64,000 nt of DNA from Daejeonella sp. GTDB taxonomy: Bacteria; Bacteroidota; Bacteroidia; Sphingobacteriales; Sphingobacteriaceae. The stretch is from positions 38,295 to 102,294 of the forward strand of contig NZ_JAUYSS010000046.1 of NCBI RefSeq assembly GCF_030695525.1, read 5' to 3'. Shown here one piece after another: positions 52,247 to 61,356 of the stretch. Position 1 is the first letter of the stretch, and each line of letters starts with the position of its first letter. Under the pieces are notes generated by a model. The model was not told the origin of the DNA. It saw only the letters and a program-made list of their open reading frames with translations, and ran no database searches. The position numbers and the translations under genes are program-made.

Positions 52247-53613
52247 GCGCCAGTCGTAGTATAATATTTCGCAATCATGTTCGGTACTTCCCATGCAGGC
52301 ATAGTATTGTTCAGAATATACCCGATTGCCACTTCAGCAGAGTTTGTGCGTTTGAATGTACCTGGTTTTACGATCCATTCATTGCCTTTTTGAATGATGT
52401 CCAAGCCGGGGTATTTTTGCTGCAGTTTGTTTTTTACCTTTTCGATGGCCGGTGTGAATTCAGCAGCCGGAATTCCTGTAGCGGATTTGATGTATAATGT
52501 AGCCCGGTAATTCTCCTCTGCTCCCTGTCTGAGTTCAAGGTCGGCTTTAGTACCTCGCATCAGGGCAAAGTGGGTATCGCTTGAGCCTGCAGGCTCCCTG
52601 TATTTCCAGTTAACAGTCACTTTAGCATGCACCCCTTTGATGGTATAATTGATTTCTCCATTGGCTAAGACTGATAGAATACTGTCTTTTAGATATTTTT
52701 TCAGGTAATCAGGATAATCGACGCGGGTAACCCTTTTAAATTCGGAAGGTGTCAGATCAGTAGCCCACTCCTTTGAACTCAGGATTTTGATGTCCTTTTT
52801 GTATTTGAGTTTAACTTCCGGAAATCCGGCCCATTGCGTCATGTCGACAAGGTGCGTACTCACATCAGTAATTCCATGACCTTGCTGCTCAATGTCAAAG
52901 AACCATGCCGGGCGACGGGCAGGTTCTGTGCCTGAGAATTTCAGGAAATGGTGTAAGTTTTCCTGGATCAGTGAGGGATCATCCACACTTCCTTTTTTGA
53001 GTGTTCCAAACAGTTCCGGCATTTCTGCCAGTTCCTTCTGCAGAATATTGCTGATATCATAACGTAGATCCATCGGGTCAAATATCAGGACTTTCTTTTT
53101 CTTTGCCAGTTTGAAGGATTTTTTCAGCATTTCAAAATCTTTTGGTGTTACTGCCAGTGGCTTATCCGCTAAAACATGAATTCCCGCTTCAATGGAACGG
53201 CGCATGTATTCAGCTTTTTTGCTGTTATTCCCTGAAATAATTACCGCATTGCCTTTTTTTTCGGCCAGCATCCTTTCCAGGTAATCTGCGCCGGTATAAA
53301 CCACCATTTTCCATTTAGTGGGATTGGAAGAGCGGGAATTCATTCCATTGATGCTTTTTAAATAGGTTTCTACATCCGGACCAGCGGGTGCATACACATG
53401 CACTTCTGGATCTAGCCCTTCATACATTCTGCCCTGCATATAAGTTGCATGTCCATGGCCGGGATCCAGAACGATAAGTTTGATCGGAGCATTTTGGGCA
53501 AAACTCTGTATCGAAAATAAACTAAATAAAAGAAATGCCAGTGAGAAGAGAATAGATTCGGGTTTTAACAGAGTGTTAATAAAATTTTGTTTTTTGAAAA
53601 TTTGAATTGCCAT
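52234..53613 (-). CDS. secreted Gfo/Idh/MocA-type oxidoreductase
   Basis: A 459-residue NAD(P)-binding protein with an N-terminal signal (LFSIQSFAQ, cleavage near residue 40). The core has LIVLDPGHGHA in the Rossmann position and HVLADKPLAVTP for the Gfo/Idh substrate loop, plus DVSTHLVDMTQW near residue 250. The C-terminus is a larger domain seen in exported Bacteroidota members. Family oxidoreductases act on sugars or cyclitols; an exported one needs bound cofactor. It precedes apbE and is divergent from the GH18 gene. Confidence 0.82.
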   Translation of the reverse strand: MAIQIFKKQNFINTLLKPESILFSLAFLLFSLFSIQSFAQNAPIKLIVLDPGHGHATYMQGRMYEGLDPEVHVYAPAGPDVETYLKSINGMNSRSSNPTKWKMVVYTGADYLERMLAEKKGNAVIISGNNSKKAEYMRRSIEAGIHVLADKPLAVTPKDFEMLKKSFKLAKKKKVLIFDPMDLRYDISNILQKELAEMPELFGTLKKGSVDDPSLIQENLHHFLKFSGTEPARRPAWFFDIEQQGHGITDVSTHLVDMTQWAGFPEVKLKYKKDIKILSSKEWATDLTPSEFKRVTRVDYPDYLKKYLKDSILSVLANGEINYTIKGVHAKVTVNWKYREPAGSSDTHFALMRGTKADLELRQGAEENYRATLYIKSATGIPAAEFTPAIEKVKNKLQQKYPGLDIIQKGNEWIVKPGTFKRTNSAEVAIGYILNNTMPAWEVPNMIAKYYTTTGALGY

Positions 53614-53738
53614 TTTTTTATTCGGGCTTAATTATTTAACGAATTTTTCTACAAGAATTGAACTTAATCAAATATAAGAGAATTGATTAATCCTGTATTT
53701 TTATATATTTAATCATTTACATATTCATTCTGTTCAAA

Positions 53739-54893
53739 ATGAGTAATCCGCTTATACTATTCAGAAAATTCATCCCTGCATTTTTTATGCTGATCGTCTT
53801 GCTTGTATCTACAGTCAATGCCCAGACCCAAAAGCCTAAAAAATTTATAGTGAATGGCTACGTTGGGGGCTATCGTGGCTTAGTTAAAGTTGATGAGATT
53901 GATGCCGATAAATTAACTCATATCAATTACGCTTTTGTGAATGTAAAAGATAGCCTGGCATTTCTTACCAATCTGAAGACTGATTCTACTAATTTCCGAC
54001 TGCTAAACGGACTGAAAAAAATCAATCCCGATCTTAAAATCGTAATTTCCATCGGCGGATGGTCATGGAGTGAAAATTTTTCTGATGCGGTCTTGACCCC
54101 AACATCCAGAAAATTATTTGCAAAAAGCAGCGTGGATATTGTCAGGCAATTTGATTTGGATGGGGTGGATATCGACTGGGAATACCCGGCTATGAGGGGC
54201 GAGGAAGGGAATGTGTACCGGCCTGAAGATAAGCAGAATTTCACCCTCATGTTCAGGGAGATTCGTGCCGAATTAGATAAACTGGAAGCTGAAAAGGATC
54301 GGAAATATCTTCTGACAGCAGCAGTAGGTGGATCCAAATCCTTCGTAAACAATACAGAAATGGCTGAAGTTGCCAAAATTCTCGATTATATCCTGATCAT
54401 GACCTATGATTATGGGGGTAAAACGGTAGCGCATCATACCAATCTCTATCCTTCGAAAGGGATGGAGAATTCCAGTTCAGCGCATAAATCGGTGATGGAT
54501 TTTATAGAGGGAGGAGTGCCTGCCCATAAAATCGGACTTGGTGCTGCATTTTACAGCAAGAGCAGGGAGTCAGAGAACGCAATAAAAAATGGACTTAATC
54601 AGCCGCAAGTTTCAGGTTCGAAGGCAACTGCCGGGCAGGGAGGAGGCTATACCAAAATGAGGAATGAGTTTATCAATAAGAATGGTTACACACGACATTG
54701 GGACAGGCATGCAAAAGCTCCATACCTTTTTAATCCGGATACAAAAGTTTTTATTACCTACGACGATGAACGCTCAATCAGAATGAAAGCTAAGTATATC
54801 AGAAAGCATAAACTTGCAGGTATTTTTTTTTGGGAGTATTTTTCTGATCCGGATGAATATCTTTTGAAGGAGATTGATAGAGTACTTCCCTGA
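53739..54893 (+). CDS. GH18 chitinase-like glycosidase
   Basis: A 384-residue exported protein with signal peptide to about residue 29. The GH18 barrel is complete: INYAFVN, then SIGGW, and the catalytic DGVDIDWE (D141, D144, D146, E148), followed by YDYGG and the tryptophan near the C-terminus (FFWEYFSDP). The DxxDxDxE motif is intact, so hydrolase activity is likely, with chitin or peptidoglycan-like beta-1,4-GlcNAc glycans as substrates. It is divergent from the Gfo/Idh gene. Confidence 0.92.
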   Translation: MSNPLILFRKFIPAFFMLIVLLVSTVNAQTQKPKKFIVNGYVGGYRGLVKVDEIDADKLTHINYAFVNVKDSLAFLTNLKTDSTNFRLLNGLKKINPDLKIVISIGGWSWSENFSDAVLTPTSRKLFAKSSVDIVRQFDLDGVDIDWEYPAMRGEEGNVYRPEDKQNFTLMFREIRAELDKLEAEKDRKYLLTAAVGGSKSFVNNTEMAEVAKILDYILIMTYDYGGKTVAHHTNLYPSKGMENSSSAHKSVMDFIEGGVPAHKIGLGAAFYSKSRESENAIKNGLNQPQVSGSKATAGQGGGYTKMRNEFINKNGYTRHWDRHAKAPYLFNPDTKVFITYDDERSIRMKAKYIRKHKLAGIFFWEYFSDPDEYLLKEIDRVLP

Positions 54894-54896
54894 GTT

Positions 54897-55079
54897 AAGA
54901 ACCAAGAATCAGGAATCAAGACCAACTGTATTAAGACATAAATTTTGTGTCTTAGATTTTGGGGTGAAGTAATCTGTTATCCCTGACGAAGGAGGAATCT
55001 TTATGTTACGGACTATCTGTTTCAAAAGAGTAGTTCATATAATATAAACAAAAATGTCTTGATTCCTGGTTCCTGGCTC
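54897..55079. repeat. heptamer tandem repeats flanking a 160-base gap
   Basis: The left end holds AAGAACC AAGAATC AGGAATC AAGACCA (54897-54924). The right end (55056-55079) is its inverse; AGGAATCAAGAC at 54911 and GTCTTGATTCCT at 55056 match perfectly over 12 bases. Between them no gene is seen. This could be a terminator-like long-range stem or a dispersed repeat. Confidence 0.55.
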
Positions 55080-55086
55080 AAAAAAA

Positions 55087-55971
55087 CTACTCCTTGTTCA
55101 CAAAATAATCATATATCATCCTCGACACTCTCGCCATCGATTTCACCGCTGACTTATCGTTATCCAATTCCTTCGATAATAATACCAGAACATATTTTCT
55201 CCCATCCGGAAGTATCACGATTCCGGCATCATGATTTACTCCGGTGATCCAGCCGGTTTTGTGCGCTACCTTTACTTTTTTGGGTAGTTTTGCAGGGATT
55301 TTGTCATTAAATTTCTGATCGAGCAGGATATTGATCATCGCATCAGAAGAAGATTTGTCAACGGCAAGTCCATTGGCCATTTTTGAAAATATAAGCATCT
55401 GGTCGTAGGCTGTTGTCGTATTGTTCAGTCCCGCACGGAAGGCTTTGGTATCTTCCACACCTCGCAAAACCTGTATGTCATTGGCTCCCAGCTCACGCAT
55501 GGTTTTGTTTGCATTATGTGCCCCCACGAGATCGATGACAATATTAGTGGCCAGGTTACTGCTTTGAATGATCATAAGATAAAGCAAATCATAAATCTTT
55601 ACTTTTTTGCCTGCTTTAGTATACAATTCAGTTTCGCTATCGTCTTTTGGATTTAGTGAATAAGTGCTTCCGTCAACTATGCTTTTGAATTCATTTTTAA
55701 CAATCAGCGAGTCATTAATAGAAAATTTTCTGGAATTAGCCTGCTTAAAGGCCTCAATTAGTACCGGGGTTTTCATCGTACTTGCGGCATGAAAATTTAT
55801 CTTTTCATTGATCAGGATTTCTTCCCCGCTAGCCAGATTTCTATAAGCCATGGCAAATACTCCCTTATTTTTTGAGAGTTCTGCTTTTATCTTATTCCTG
55901 AGTTCTTCCGGATCTTTTGGCCCTGATGGTAACATGAAAAGTAGAATTGGCAGGATTAATGAATACATCAT
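55087..55971 (-). CDS. class A beta-lactamase-like serine hydrolase
   Basis: A 294-residue exported protein with the serine beta-lactamase fold. Active-site motifs are STMK (Ser64, Lys67), SSN in IQSSNLATN where class A enzymes have SDN, and HKTG in VAHKTGWITG. A Glu in RGVEDTKAFRAG fits the omega-loop position, though the pattern differs from the usual ExELN. It may hydrolyse beta-lactams or act as a DD-peptidase-like enzyme on cell wall. It lies opposite the M14 peptidase gene. Confidence 0.85.
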   Translation of the reverse strand: MMYSLILPILLFMLPSGPKDPEELRNKIKAELSKNKGVFAMAYRNLASGEEILINEKINFHAASTMKTPVLIEAFKQANSRKFSINDSLIVKNEFKSIVDGSTYSLNPKDDSETELYTKAGKKVKIYDLLYLMIIQSSNLATNIVIDLVGAHNANKTMRELGANDIQVLRGVEDTKAFRAGLNNTTTAYDQMLIFSKMANGLAVDKSSSDAMINILLDQKFNDKIPAKLPKKVKVAHKTGWITGVNHDAGIVILPDGRKYVLVLLSKELDNDKSAVKSMARVSRMIYDYFVNKE

Positions 55972-56054
55972 AATACTCCGTAATTTAATGGAGTAATGGC
56001 GAATATAACAATAGTATAATTTGTATTTTTAGTTCCCATAAATATTATGAAAAT

Positions 56055-57533
56055 ATGATCAGATCAAATAGTTTATTGTTGTGTGCTTTGCTGCTAACGA
56101 TGTTTCAGGCAGCCATGTGCCAGGTAGATCTGAAAAGTGTAGATCAGGTATGGGATCATTACGAGCGATACAAGGAAACAGTAATTACAAATCGATTTCT
56201 TAAGCATTCCGATGTCGTTTCCCTGATAAATAAACATACTGCATCCGGCTTATTTATTTCCGAAGAGATTGGCCAGTCTGTTAGGGGAAGAAGTATTAAT
56301 CATTTGACAATCGGAACTGGTAAAACAAAGGTTCTATTATGGTCACAAATGCATGGTGATGAGTCGACGGCTACCATGGCTTTATTCGATCTGTTCAATT
56401 TTCTGGCAGCGGATGATGAACATAACGATCTGCGAAAGCTGATTCTGGGCAATCTGGAGCTCCACATTGTTCCGATGCTCAATCCCGATGGGGCTCAGCA
56501 ATGGAAAAGAAGAAATGATATAGAAATTGACGTAAACAGGGATGCCCGTATGCTTGTCACACCTGAGGGTAGGGCATTGATGAGCCTTGCGAAGAAAATA
56601 CAACCCGAAATTGGCTTTAATCTTCATGATCAAAGCACCTTATATGCTGCCGGCAGAAACGAAAATACCGCTACTATATCTTTTCTGGCTCCGGCTTATG
56701 ATTATCCGAAGAGCATGAATGAGGTCAGGAAAAGAGCCACACAATTGATTTTGACGATGAATAAAGCACTGCAGACCAAAGTTCCGGGTAAGATCGCCAA
56801 ATATGATGATGCTTTTGATCCCCGTTGTTTTGGGGATACCTTTCAGGGGATGGGCATTTCAACTATTCTGGTTGAGTCAGGAGGGTATTATGCCGACCCT
56901 GAAAAACAATTTATCAGGAAACTAAATTTTTATGCCCTTCTGAATGCTTTTGTGTCGATCGCTGAGAAAACTTATGCAAGTCAAAAGCTGGCTGATTATC
57001 AGGCTATTCCTGAAAACAGCAGATCTTTGTATGATGTATTGGTCAGAAATGTAAGTATAAATAAGGAAGGTATCCAGTTCCGTACCAACCTGGGGATTGT
57101 TCGTTCCCAAATCAAAGGTCCTGATTCCGGAAGTATGTCATATAATGGACGTATCGAAGAACTGGGAGATGTTGAACTTACTCATGGCTATGACGAAATT
57201 GAAGCCTCAGGCCTGACATTTACTCCGGGTAATATCAAACTAATGCGTAAAAGAGAATGGGAAGCATTAAGTCCGCAGCAGGAGCTTGACCTGATCAGAA
57301 CAGGCTATCTATTTGTAAAATGGACGGATGGGACATCGCCCTCAGGCCCCTTGAACGGAAGGCTCCTAAACCTGACCAATAAGAAAAATAATACAATTCA
57401 AACTGCTTCGATAGGTCAGCAAGCTCAATTTTTGCTAAGCAGGGATGGAAAACCCGTTTACGCACTGCTTAATGGTTATGTATTGGATTTGACTAAAGAT
57501 GTGACAACAGTGCCAAATGTGTTTGGGTATTGA
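56055..57533 (+). CDS. M14 family zinc carboxypeptidase
   Basis: A 492-residue exported peptidase. The zinc ligands are in QMHGDEST (His and Glu), with the third His in NLHDQST; the conserved residues of the substrate pocket are in [22 protein letters not shown]-terminal domain of about 170 residues follows the catalytic part. The signal peptide ends near residue 22. Likely substrate is a peptide, including cell-wall peptides as for gamma-D-glutamyl-meso-diaminopimelate peptidases. It lies opposite the beta-lactamase-like gene. Confidence 0.88.
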   Translation: MIRSNSLLLCALLLTMFQAAMCQVDLKSVDQVWDHYERYKETVITNRFLKHSDVVSLINKHTASGLFISEEIGQSVRGRSINHLTIGTGKTKVLLWSQMHGDESTATMALFDLFNFLAADDEHNDLRKLILGNLELHIVPMLNPDGAQQWKRRNDIEIDVNRDARMLVTPEGRALMSLAKKIQPEIGFNLHDQSTLYAAGRNENTATISFLAPAYDYPKSMNEVRKRATQLILTMNKALQTKVPGKIAKYDDAFDPRCFGDTFQGMGISTILVESGGYYADPEKQFIRKLNFYALLNAFVSIAEKTYASQKLADYQAIPENSRSLYDVLVRNVSINKEGIQFRTNLGIVRSQIKGPDSGSMSYNGRIEELGDVELTHGYDEIEASGLTFTPGNIKLMRKREWEALSPQQELDLIRTGYLFVKWTDGTSPSGPLNGRLLNLTNKKNNTIQTASIGQQAQFLLSRDGKPVYALLNGYVLDLTKDVTTVPNVFGY

Positions 57534-57534
57534 G

Positions 57535-57700
57535 AGATTTTTTATTGAATTTAGCCCTTTCCAACCTTAAATCCGATCTCAGGAAAATTCTCATTATCCG
57601 GATGTTTACCTGAATAGCTCTTTCGCTACGTAATACTACTGATAACATAGCTACCCCCTGTTCTGTAAAAGCATATGGGAGTTTTCTCGTACCTCTCAGC
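57535..57700 (-). pseudogene. remnant of an ORF6N-domain phage-type protein
   Basis: The minus strand encodes the block [19 protein letters not shown], then [16 protein letters not shown], which is the hallmark of ORF6N (phage antirepressor/KilA-N-associated) proteins. It has no start codon at its beginning, and an in-frame stop lies a little upstream. The rest of the gene is missing. A CCGGAGAG/CTCTCCGG inverted repeat (about 57713-57741) lies next to it. This is a decayed fragment of a mobile-element gene. Confidence 0.75.
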
Positions 57701-57787
57701 TGTCTCAGCTGTCCGGAGAGTTTAGCGCAGCGTCTCTCCGGATGCTAAATAAAAAAGAGTCTTCAGACTCGCTAGCGCGATAAAATC

Positions 57788-58759
57788 TTACTTTGAATAA
57801 GCAATCTTATTGATCAGACTTAGTAAAGATCGATCACCTGCAGCATCCCCTAATATTTGCCAGATCATTATTCCGGAAGCATTTTCTTTTGCAAGCAGAG
57901 TTTTTTTACGGATTGTATCTTCACCATTGTAATACATGATCATTCCGTCAGGCATTGTTATCTCATCAGTTTTTTCAGCTCCCGGGAAAGTGGTAACGAT
58001 CTGTCTGTAGTTCATGCTTGAAGCTTTAGAAGTCAGCTCAGGACCGAATCCATAACCATAAAAACCGACGCCCAGAACAATTTTTTCTTTGGGGATGTTT
58101 CTTTGGGTTCTAAAGTAGTCAAGATCCGCAAGGGCATGCTCATAGCTTGAATGTGGACCAGGTTTGGAAGGTCTCCATGGACCGGTATGATCATAACTCA
58201 TCAGGGTCATGAAGTCGTATTGAGCCAAAGCCCTGTCACTTAGCTGATCTTTATAAAAGATGGCGATCGCCGAAGTAATCAGTTTTTTATGAGGCCTCAG
58301 TACACTGGCAAGTCCGATTACGAAATTTTCGTAATTCTCATCAATGTCACTTCCCTCAATATCAACATCAATACCATCAAAATTGTATTTTAAGCTAATA
58401 AGCAGGAGGTCGTTAATGAATCTAGCCCGATTCTCATCCCTCAGGAGTTTATGGTAATATTCATGTCTTCCGCCGCCTGCAATTGATGGAAGGACCTTAA
58501 CACCGTGTTTATGCGCCGCTTTAATAAAGGGTTCAAGTGCAGAAAGATCCTGATTAAAATTGCCCAGGGTATCGGGATTCAGAAATGAAAGATTGATATG
58601 TGTCAGTTTATCAAAGGGGACAGTCTTTAAATCGGCAGTCATTGCCGCTTTCAGTGAATAGTATCCAACAACTTTGAAATTCGATTTTTTCTTTGACTGG
58701 GCCTGTGCCTGCGAGAAAAGGACTGCCAAACAAATGGACAATAGAATTTGCTTATTCAT
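57788..58759 (-). CDS. GH18 chitinase-like glycosidase
   Basis: A 323-residue exported GH18 enzyme with signal peptide ending QAQAQS. The catalytic motif is complete, DGIDVDIE (D128, D131, D133, E135). It is shorter than the other GH18 in the window and only distantly related, ending NKIAYSK without extra domains. Substrates could be chitin oligosaccharides, endo-beta-N-acetylglucosaminidase targets, or peptidoglycan. It is last in a minus-strand operon after the amidase and dacB. Confidence 0.9.
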   Translation of the reverse strand: MNKQILLSICLAVLFSQAQAQSKKKSNFKVVGYYSLKAAMTADLKTVPFDKLTHINLSFLNPDTLGNFNQDLSALEPFIKAAHKHGVKVLPSIAGGGRHEYYHKLLRDENRARFINDLLLISLKYNFDGIDVDIEGSDIDENYENFVIGLASVLRPHKKLITSAIAIFYKDQLSDRALAQYDFMTLMSYDHTGPWRPSKPGPHSSYEHALADLDYFRTQRNIPKEKIVLGVGFYGYGFGPELTSKASSMNYRQIVTTFPGAEKTDEITMPDGMIMYYNGEDTIRKKTLLAKENASGIMIWQILGDAAGDRSLLSLINKIAYSK

Positions 58760-58780
58760 TTTAGAATCGGTGGATTGTTA

Positions 58781-59797
58781 TCAATTTGGATAGAATTCCT
58801 TTACCCTTATTTCTTCCTTTAAAGCTTCTTCAATTTTGCCCTGTTTTCTCAAAATTGCGGCCCTGTATTTATGACATTTTGCGGCTACATAAGAGTCTGG
58901 AAAAGATCGTGCAGATTGTGTGAATAAGTCATAAGCTTTTTGCTGCGACTCAGCATCTTTTTTCTTCATCAGTTTTTTACCGTCAATATAATCCTGGTGC
59001 CAGCGTCTGGCAATGGCACTCATCCGGTCGGCCTCCTGTAAGGTGGCAAACTGCGGAGGAAATTTGGATGGTGTTTTCGGGCTGATGGTAAGATTCCCTT
59101 TTTTAAAGAATTTCTCAATTGCTTTGGCGATGGCATGAGCTTCATTATAATTATGTTCCCTGGTTTTTAAACGGGCTTCTTCCTCCGGGTTAGTGAACAG
59201 GGATGCTTCGGCAAGAACACCGGGTATACCATAGGTACCTCTCAATACAGAAGATCCTGCACCTGAAAAAATGGTAAAATCAGAAACTACACTGTAGGGG
59301 GTTTTTGTTTTGTACATGTATTTCTTAAGATTCTTTGCAAGCATTTTTCCAAAAGCCACGCCCGCCTGGTTTTCTGATGCAAGGCCATGATAGTAAATGA
59401 TAGGGAAATTAACTGATGGGTCGGCAGTTGCGTTATGATGAATGGAAATAAAGAAATCAGCTTTGTTTTCAACGGCCATTTTAGAGCGTTCTGCAAGAGG
59501 GAAGGGAACATCGCTGCTTCTGGTCATTAGTACTTTTGCTCCTTTCTCTTCCAGAATTTCTTTTAAAAGCAAGGCAACCCGAAGGTCTATCCATTCCTCC
59601 CTTTCGCCAGTAGGCCCCTGACGGTAACTGTCGGTAGCCGCAGAACCGCCATGACCGGGGTCGATACAGATTATTTTACCATTTAAAGTATTTTTAGTTG
59701 AATTCTGCTGCGCTAAAGTATTTTGGAAGTGTCCAACAAGAATTAGTAATAAAATCGCCTTTATTTTAAAGAATTTTCTGTGTTTTAGAATATACAT
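58781..59797 (-). CDS. N-acetylmuramoyl-L-alanine amidase (amidase_3)
   Basis: A 338-residue exported zinc amidase. Zinc ligands in CIDPGHGGSA, the second set in ISIHHNATAD, and the glutamate in GVLAEASLFTN are intact, giving the full amidase_3 catalytic set. A C-terminal part of about 100 residues is helical (KKKDAESQQKAYDLFTQSA), possibly a TPR-like tail. It cuts the bond between N-acetylmuramic acid and L-alanine in peptidoglycan. It lies between dacB and the GH18 gene. Confidence 0.92.
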   Translation of the reverse strand: MYILKHRKFFKIKAILLLILVGHFQNTLAQQNSTKNTLNGKIICIDPGHGGSAATDSYRQGPTGEREEWIDLRVALLLKEILEEKGAKVLMTRSSDVPFPLAERSKMAVENKADFFISIHHNATADPSVNFPIIYYHGLASENQAGVAFGKMLAKNLKKYMYKTKTPYSVVSDFTIFSGAGSSVLRGTYGIPGVLAEASLFTNPEEEARLKTREHNYNEAHAIAKAIEKFFKKGNLTISPKTPSKFPPQFATLQEADRMSAIARRWHQDYIDGKKLMKKKDAESQQKAYDLFTQSARSFPDSYVAAKCHKYRAAILRKQGKIEEALKEEIRVKEFYPN

Positions 59798-59827
59798 GAG
59801 AATTTGATATTAGAATAATGGACAGAA

Positions 59828-61153
59828 TTAATAGTTTTCATGAAAATAAGTGATTATCCGGCCCATTTCGTTCCTGATATCTGCCGTTGGAATCAAAAAG
59901 TTATTATTCATAAATGAATACATGTATTTTTTGCCTTTTCGGGTAACAAAAAATCCTCCTTGCAGATGAACGTTTTGAAGGGTGCCTGTTTTTGCCCAGA
60001 CAAATGGTCGACCATTATCAGTTTCATAAGCATTTCGAAGTGTACCGCTTACTCCGCCGGCAGGCAGCAAATTAAGCAGCCTATCTTCAGTGCCAAGCGT
60101 TTCCTTTAATTTGGTCAAAATCCTGATGATCGAACGCGGACTGAACAAATTATATCTCGATAATCCTGACCCATCTCTCCATTGGAATTTGTCAGGCAGG
60201 TCATTCAGGAAATTCTTTGAGCTATAGGAGATGGCCGAATCAACACTTAGTTTTCCCGGAAGAAGGGAGGAGCAGAGATACAGAATCTGCTCGGCGAGGT
60301 AATTATCACTTGGAAGCATCATTCTTCTGTACAGGCTATCTGATGGTACGCTATAAATGGTCTTTGCATTTTGAGGCATATTCATATGGATGATATTGAC
60401 AGCTAGCTTAAGTGTATCACTAAGTGTTGCGGCTGTGAGATCTGCTCCCGGTACAAGGTAAAGTGTTTGCCTGTAATTTGCAGGCATGGTCATTTGTGGA
60501 TAAATGAAGGTATTGGTTTTATCATCCCTGCGAACATTGAATGTTCTTGGATGGTAAGAAGTATCCGCTTGCAGGTATTGCTTTAAAAAAGCAGGTTTGA
60601 TCGCTAAATTTCCGTTATTATCTGCATATGCCAAAGCTCTGTTTTCGCCTACCGGTAATGAAACCATTGCGATCTGGTAAATAGAGTAACCGTTGAATTC
60701 GGTACCAGCATTACTATGCGAGTAAAACAGTTTTTTGCCTGAATTTTTGAGGAAGTCATATACCCGCGTTGATTTCAGATCAGGATGAAGAAGTGAAGGG
60801 TCACCTGTCCCCCAGAAGATCAGGGAATCACCTTTGTTAATATATCGAAGTCCGGGAATAGAATCACCCAGCATACGGACTGCGGTGTATAAAGTAAAAA
60901 GCTTGGTATTTGATGCAGGTATTGCAGGTTTGTTTGCATCCAGTTCATATACCGGTTTCATGGTTTTGAGATCATAAAGAGAGAAGCCGGTATAGTGGTT
61001 TTGAAGAATCTCTGAACCCGCAAAGACTCTGGCTACTTTTCGTTTATTTAATTTCTGTGCTTCAGTGCCCGTACTGAATAAAAGCATAATGAACAAACAT
61101 AATAAAGCGTTCATCATGTTTTTATTTAAGTTTTCCGGAATGATCTTTTTCAA
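59828..61153 (-). CDS. dacB: D-alanyl-D-alanine carboxypeptidase (PBP4/DacB)
   Basis: A 441-residue penicillin-binding protein of the S13 family. Catalytic motifs are SNTK (Ser81, Lys84), SDN in PSDNYLAEQ, and KTG in AKTGTLQN. A signal peptide ends around EAQ (residue 33). It trims the terminal D-alanine and opens cross-links in peptidoglycan. It heads the operon with the amidase and GH18 genes. Alternative starts exist at residues 13-14. Confidence 0.92.
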   Translation of the reverse strand: MKKIIPENLNKNMMNALLCLFIMLLFSTGTEAQKLNKRKVARVFAGSEILQNHYTGFSLYDLKTMKPVYELDANKPAIPASNTKLFTLYTAVRMLGDSIPGLRYINKGDSLIFWGTGDPSLLHPDLKSTRVYDFLKNSGKKLFYSHSNAGTEFNGYSIYQIAMVSLPVGENRALAYADNNGNLAIKPAFLKQYLQADTSYHPRTFNVRRDDKTNTFIYPQMTMPANYRQTLYLVPGADLTAATLSDTLKLAVNIIHMNMPQNAKTIYSVPSDSLYRRMMLPSDNYLAEQILYLCSSLLPGKLSVDSAISYSSKNFLNDLPDKFQWRDGSGLSRYNLFSPRSIIRILTKLKETLGTEDRLLNLLPAGGVSGTLRNAYETDNGRPFVWAKTGTLQNVHLQGGFFVTRKGKKYMYSFMNNNFLIPTADIRNEMGRIITYFHENY

Positions 61154-61263
61154 GAGTTTTAGTTAATTATTTTTTTTGATAAAATGGCTGATCTGTTCGT
61201 TTTGGAGCAGGGATAATTTTATGCAAGATAGCGTTCCACCTTGAAAGATAAAAGAACAAATAA

Positions 61264-61317
61264 AAGGCTGACAGGGTTCTAAACCCTGTCAACCTTTTCC
61301 TAAGCCCTGTCAGCCTT
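61264..61317. repeat. REP-like palindrome cluster
   Basis: AAGGCTGACAGGG and ACCCTGTCAACCTT form a stem with a TTCTAA loop (61264-61296), and a third related copy, AGCCCTGTCAGCCTT, follows to 61317. It sits within the 186-base divergent gap between dacB and the P1 peptidase gene. Confidence 0.65.
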
Positions 61318-61356
61318 AATACTTTTTATTTAAGATTATTGTTTAATATTGTGTCT

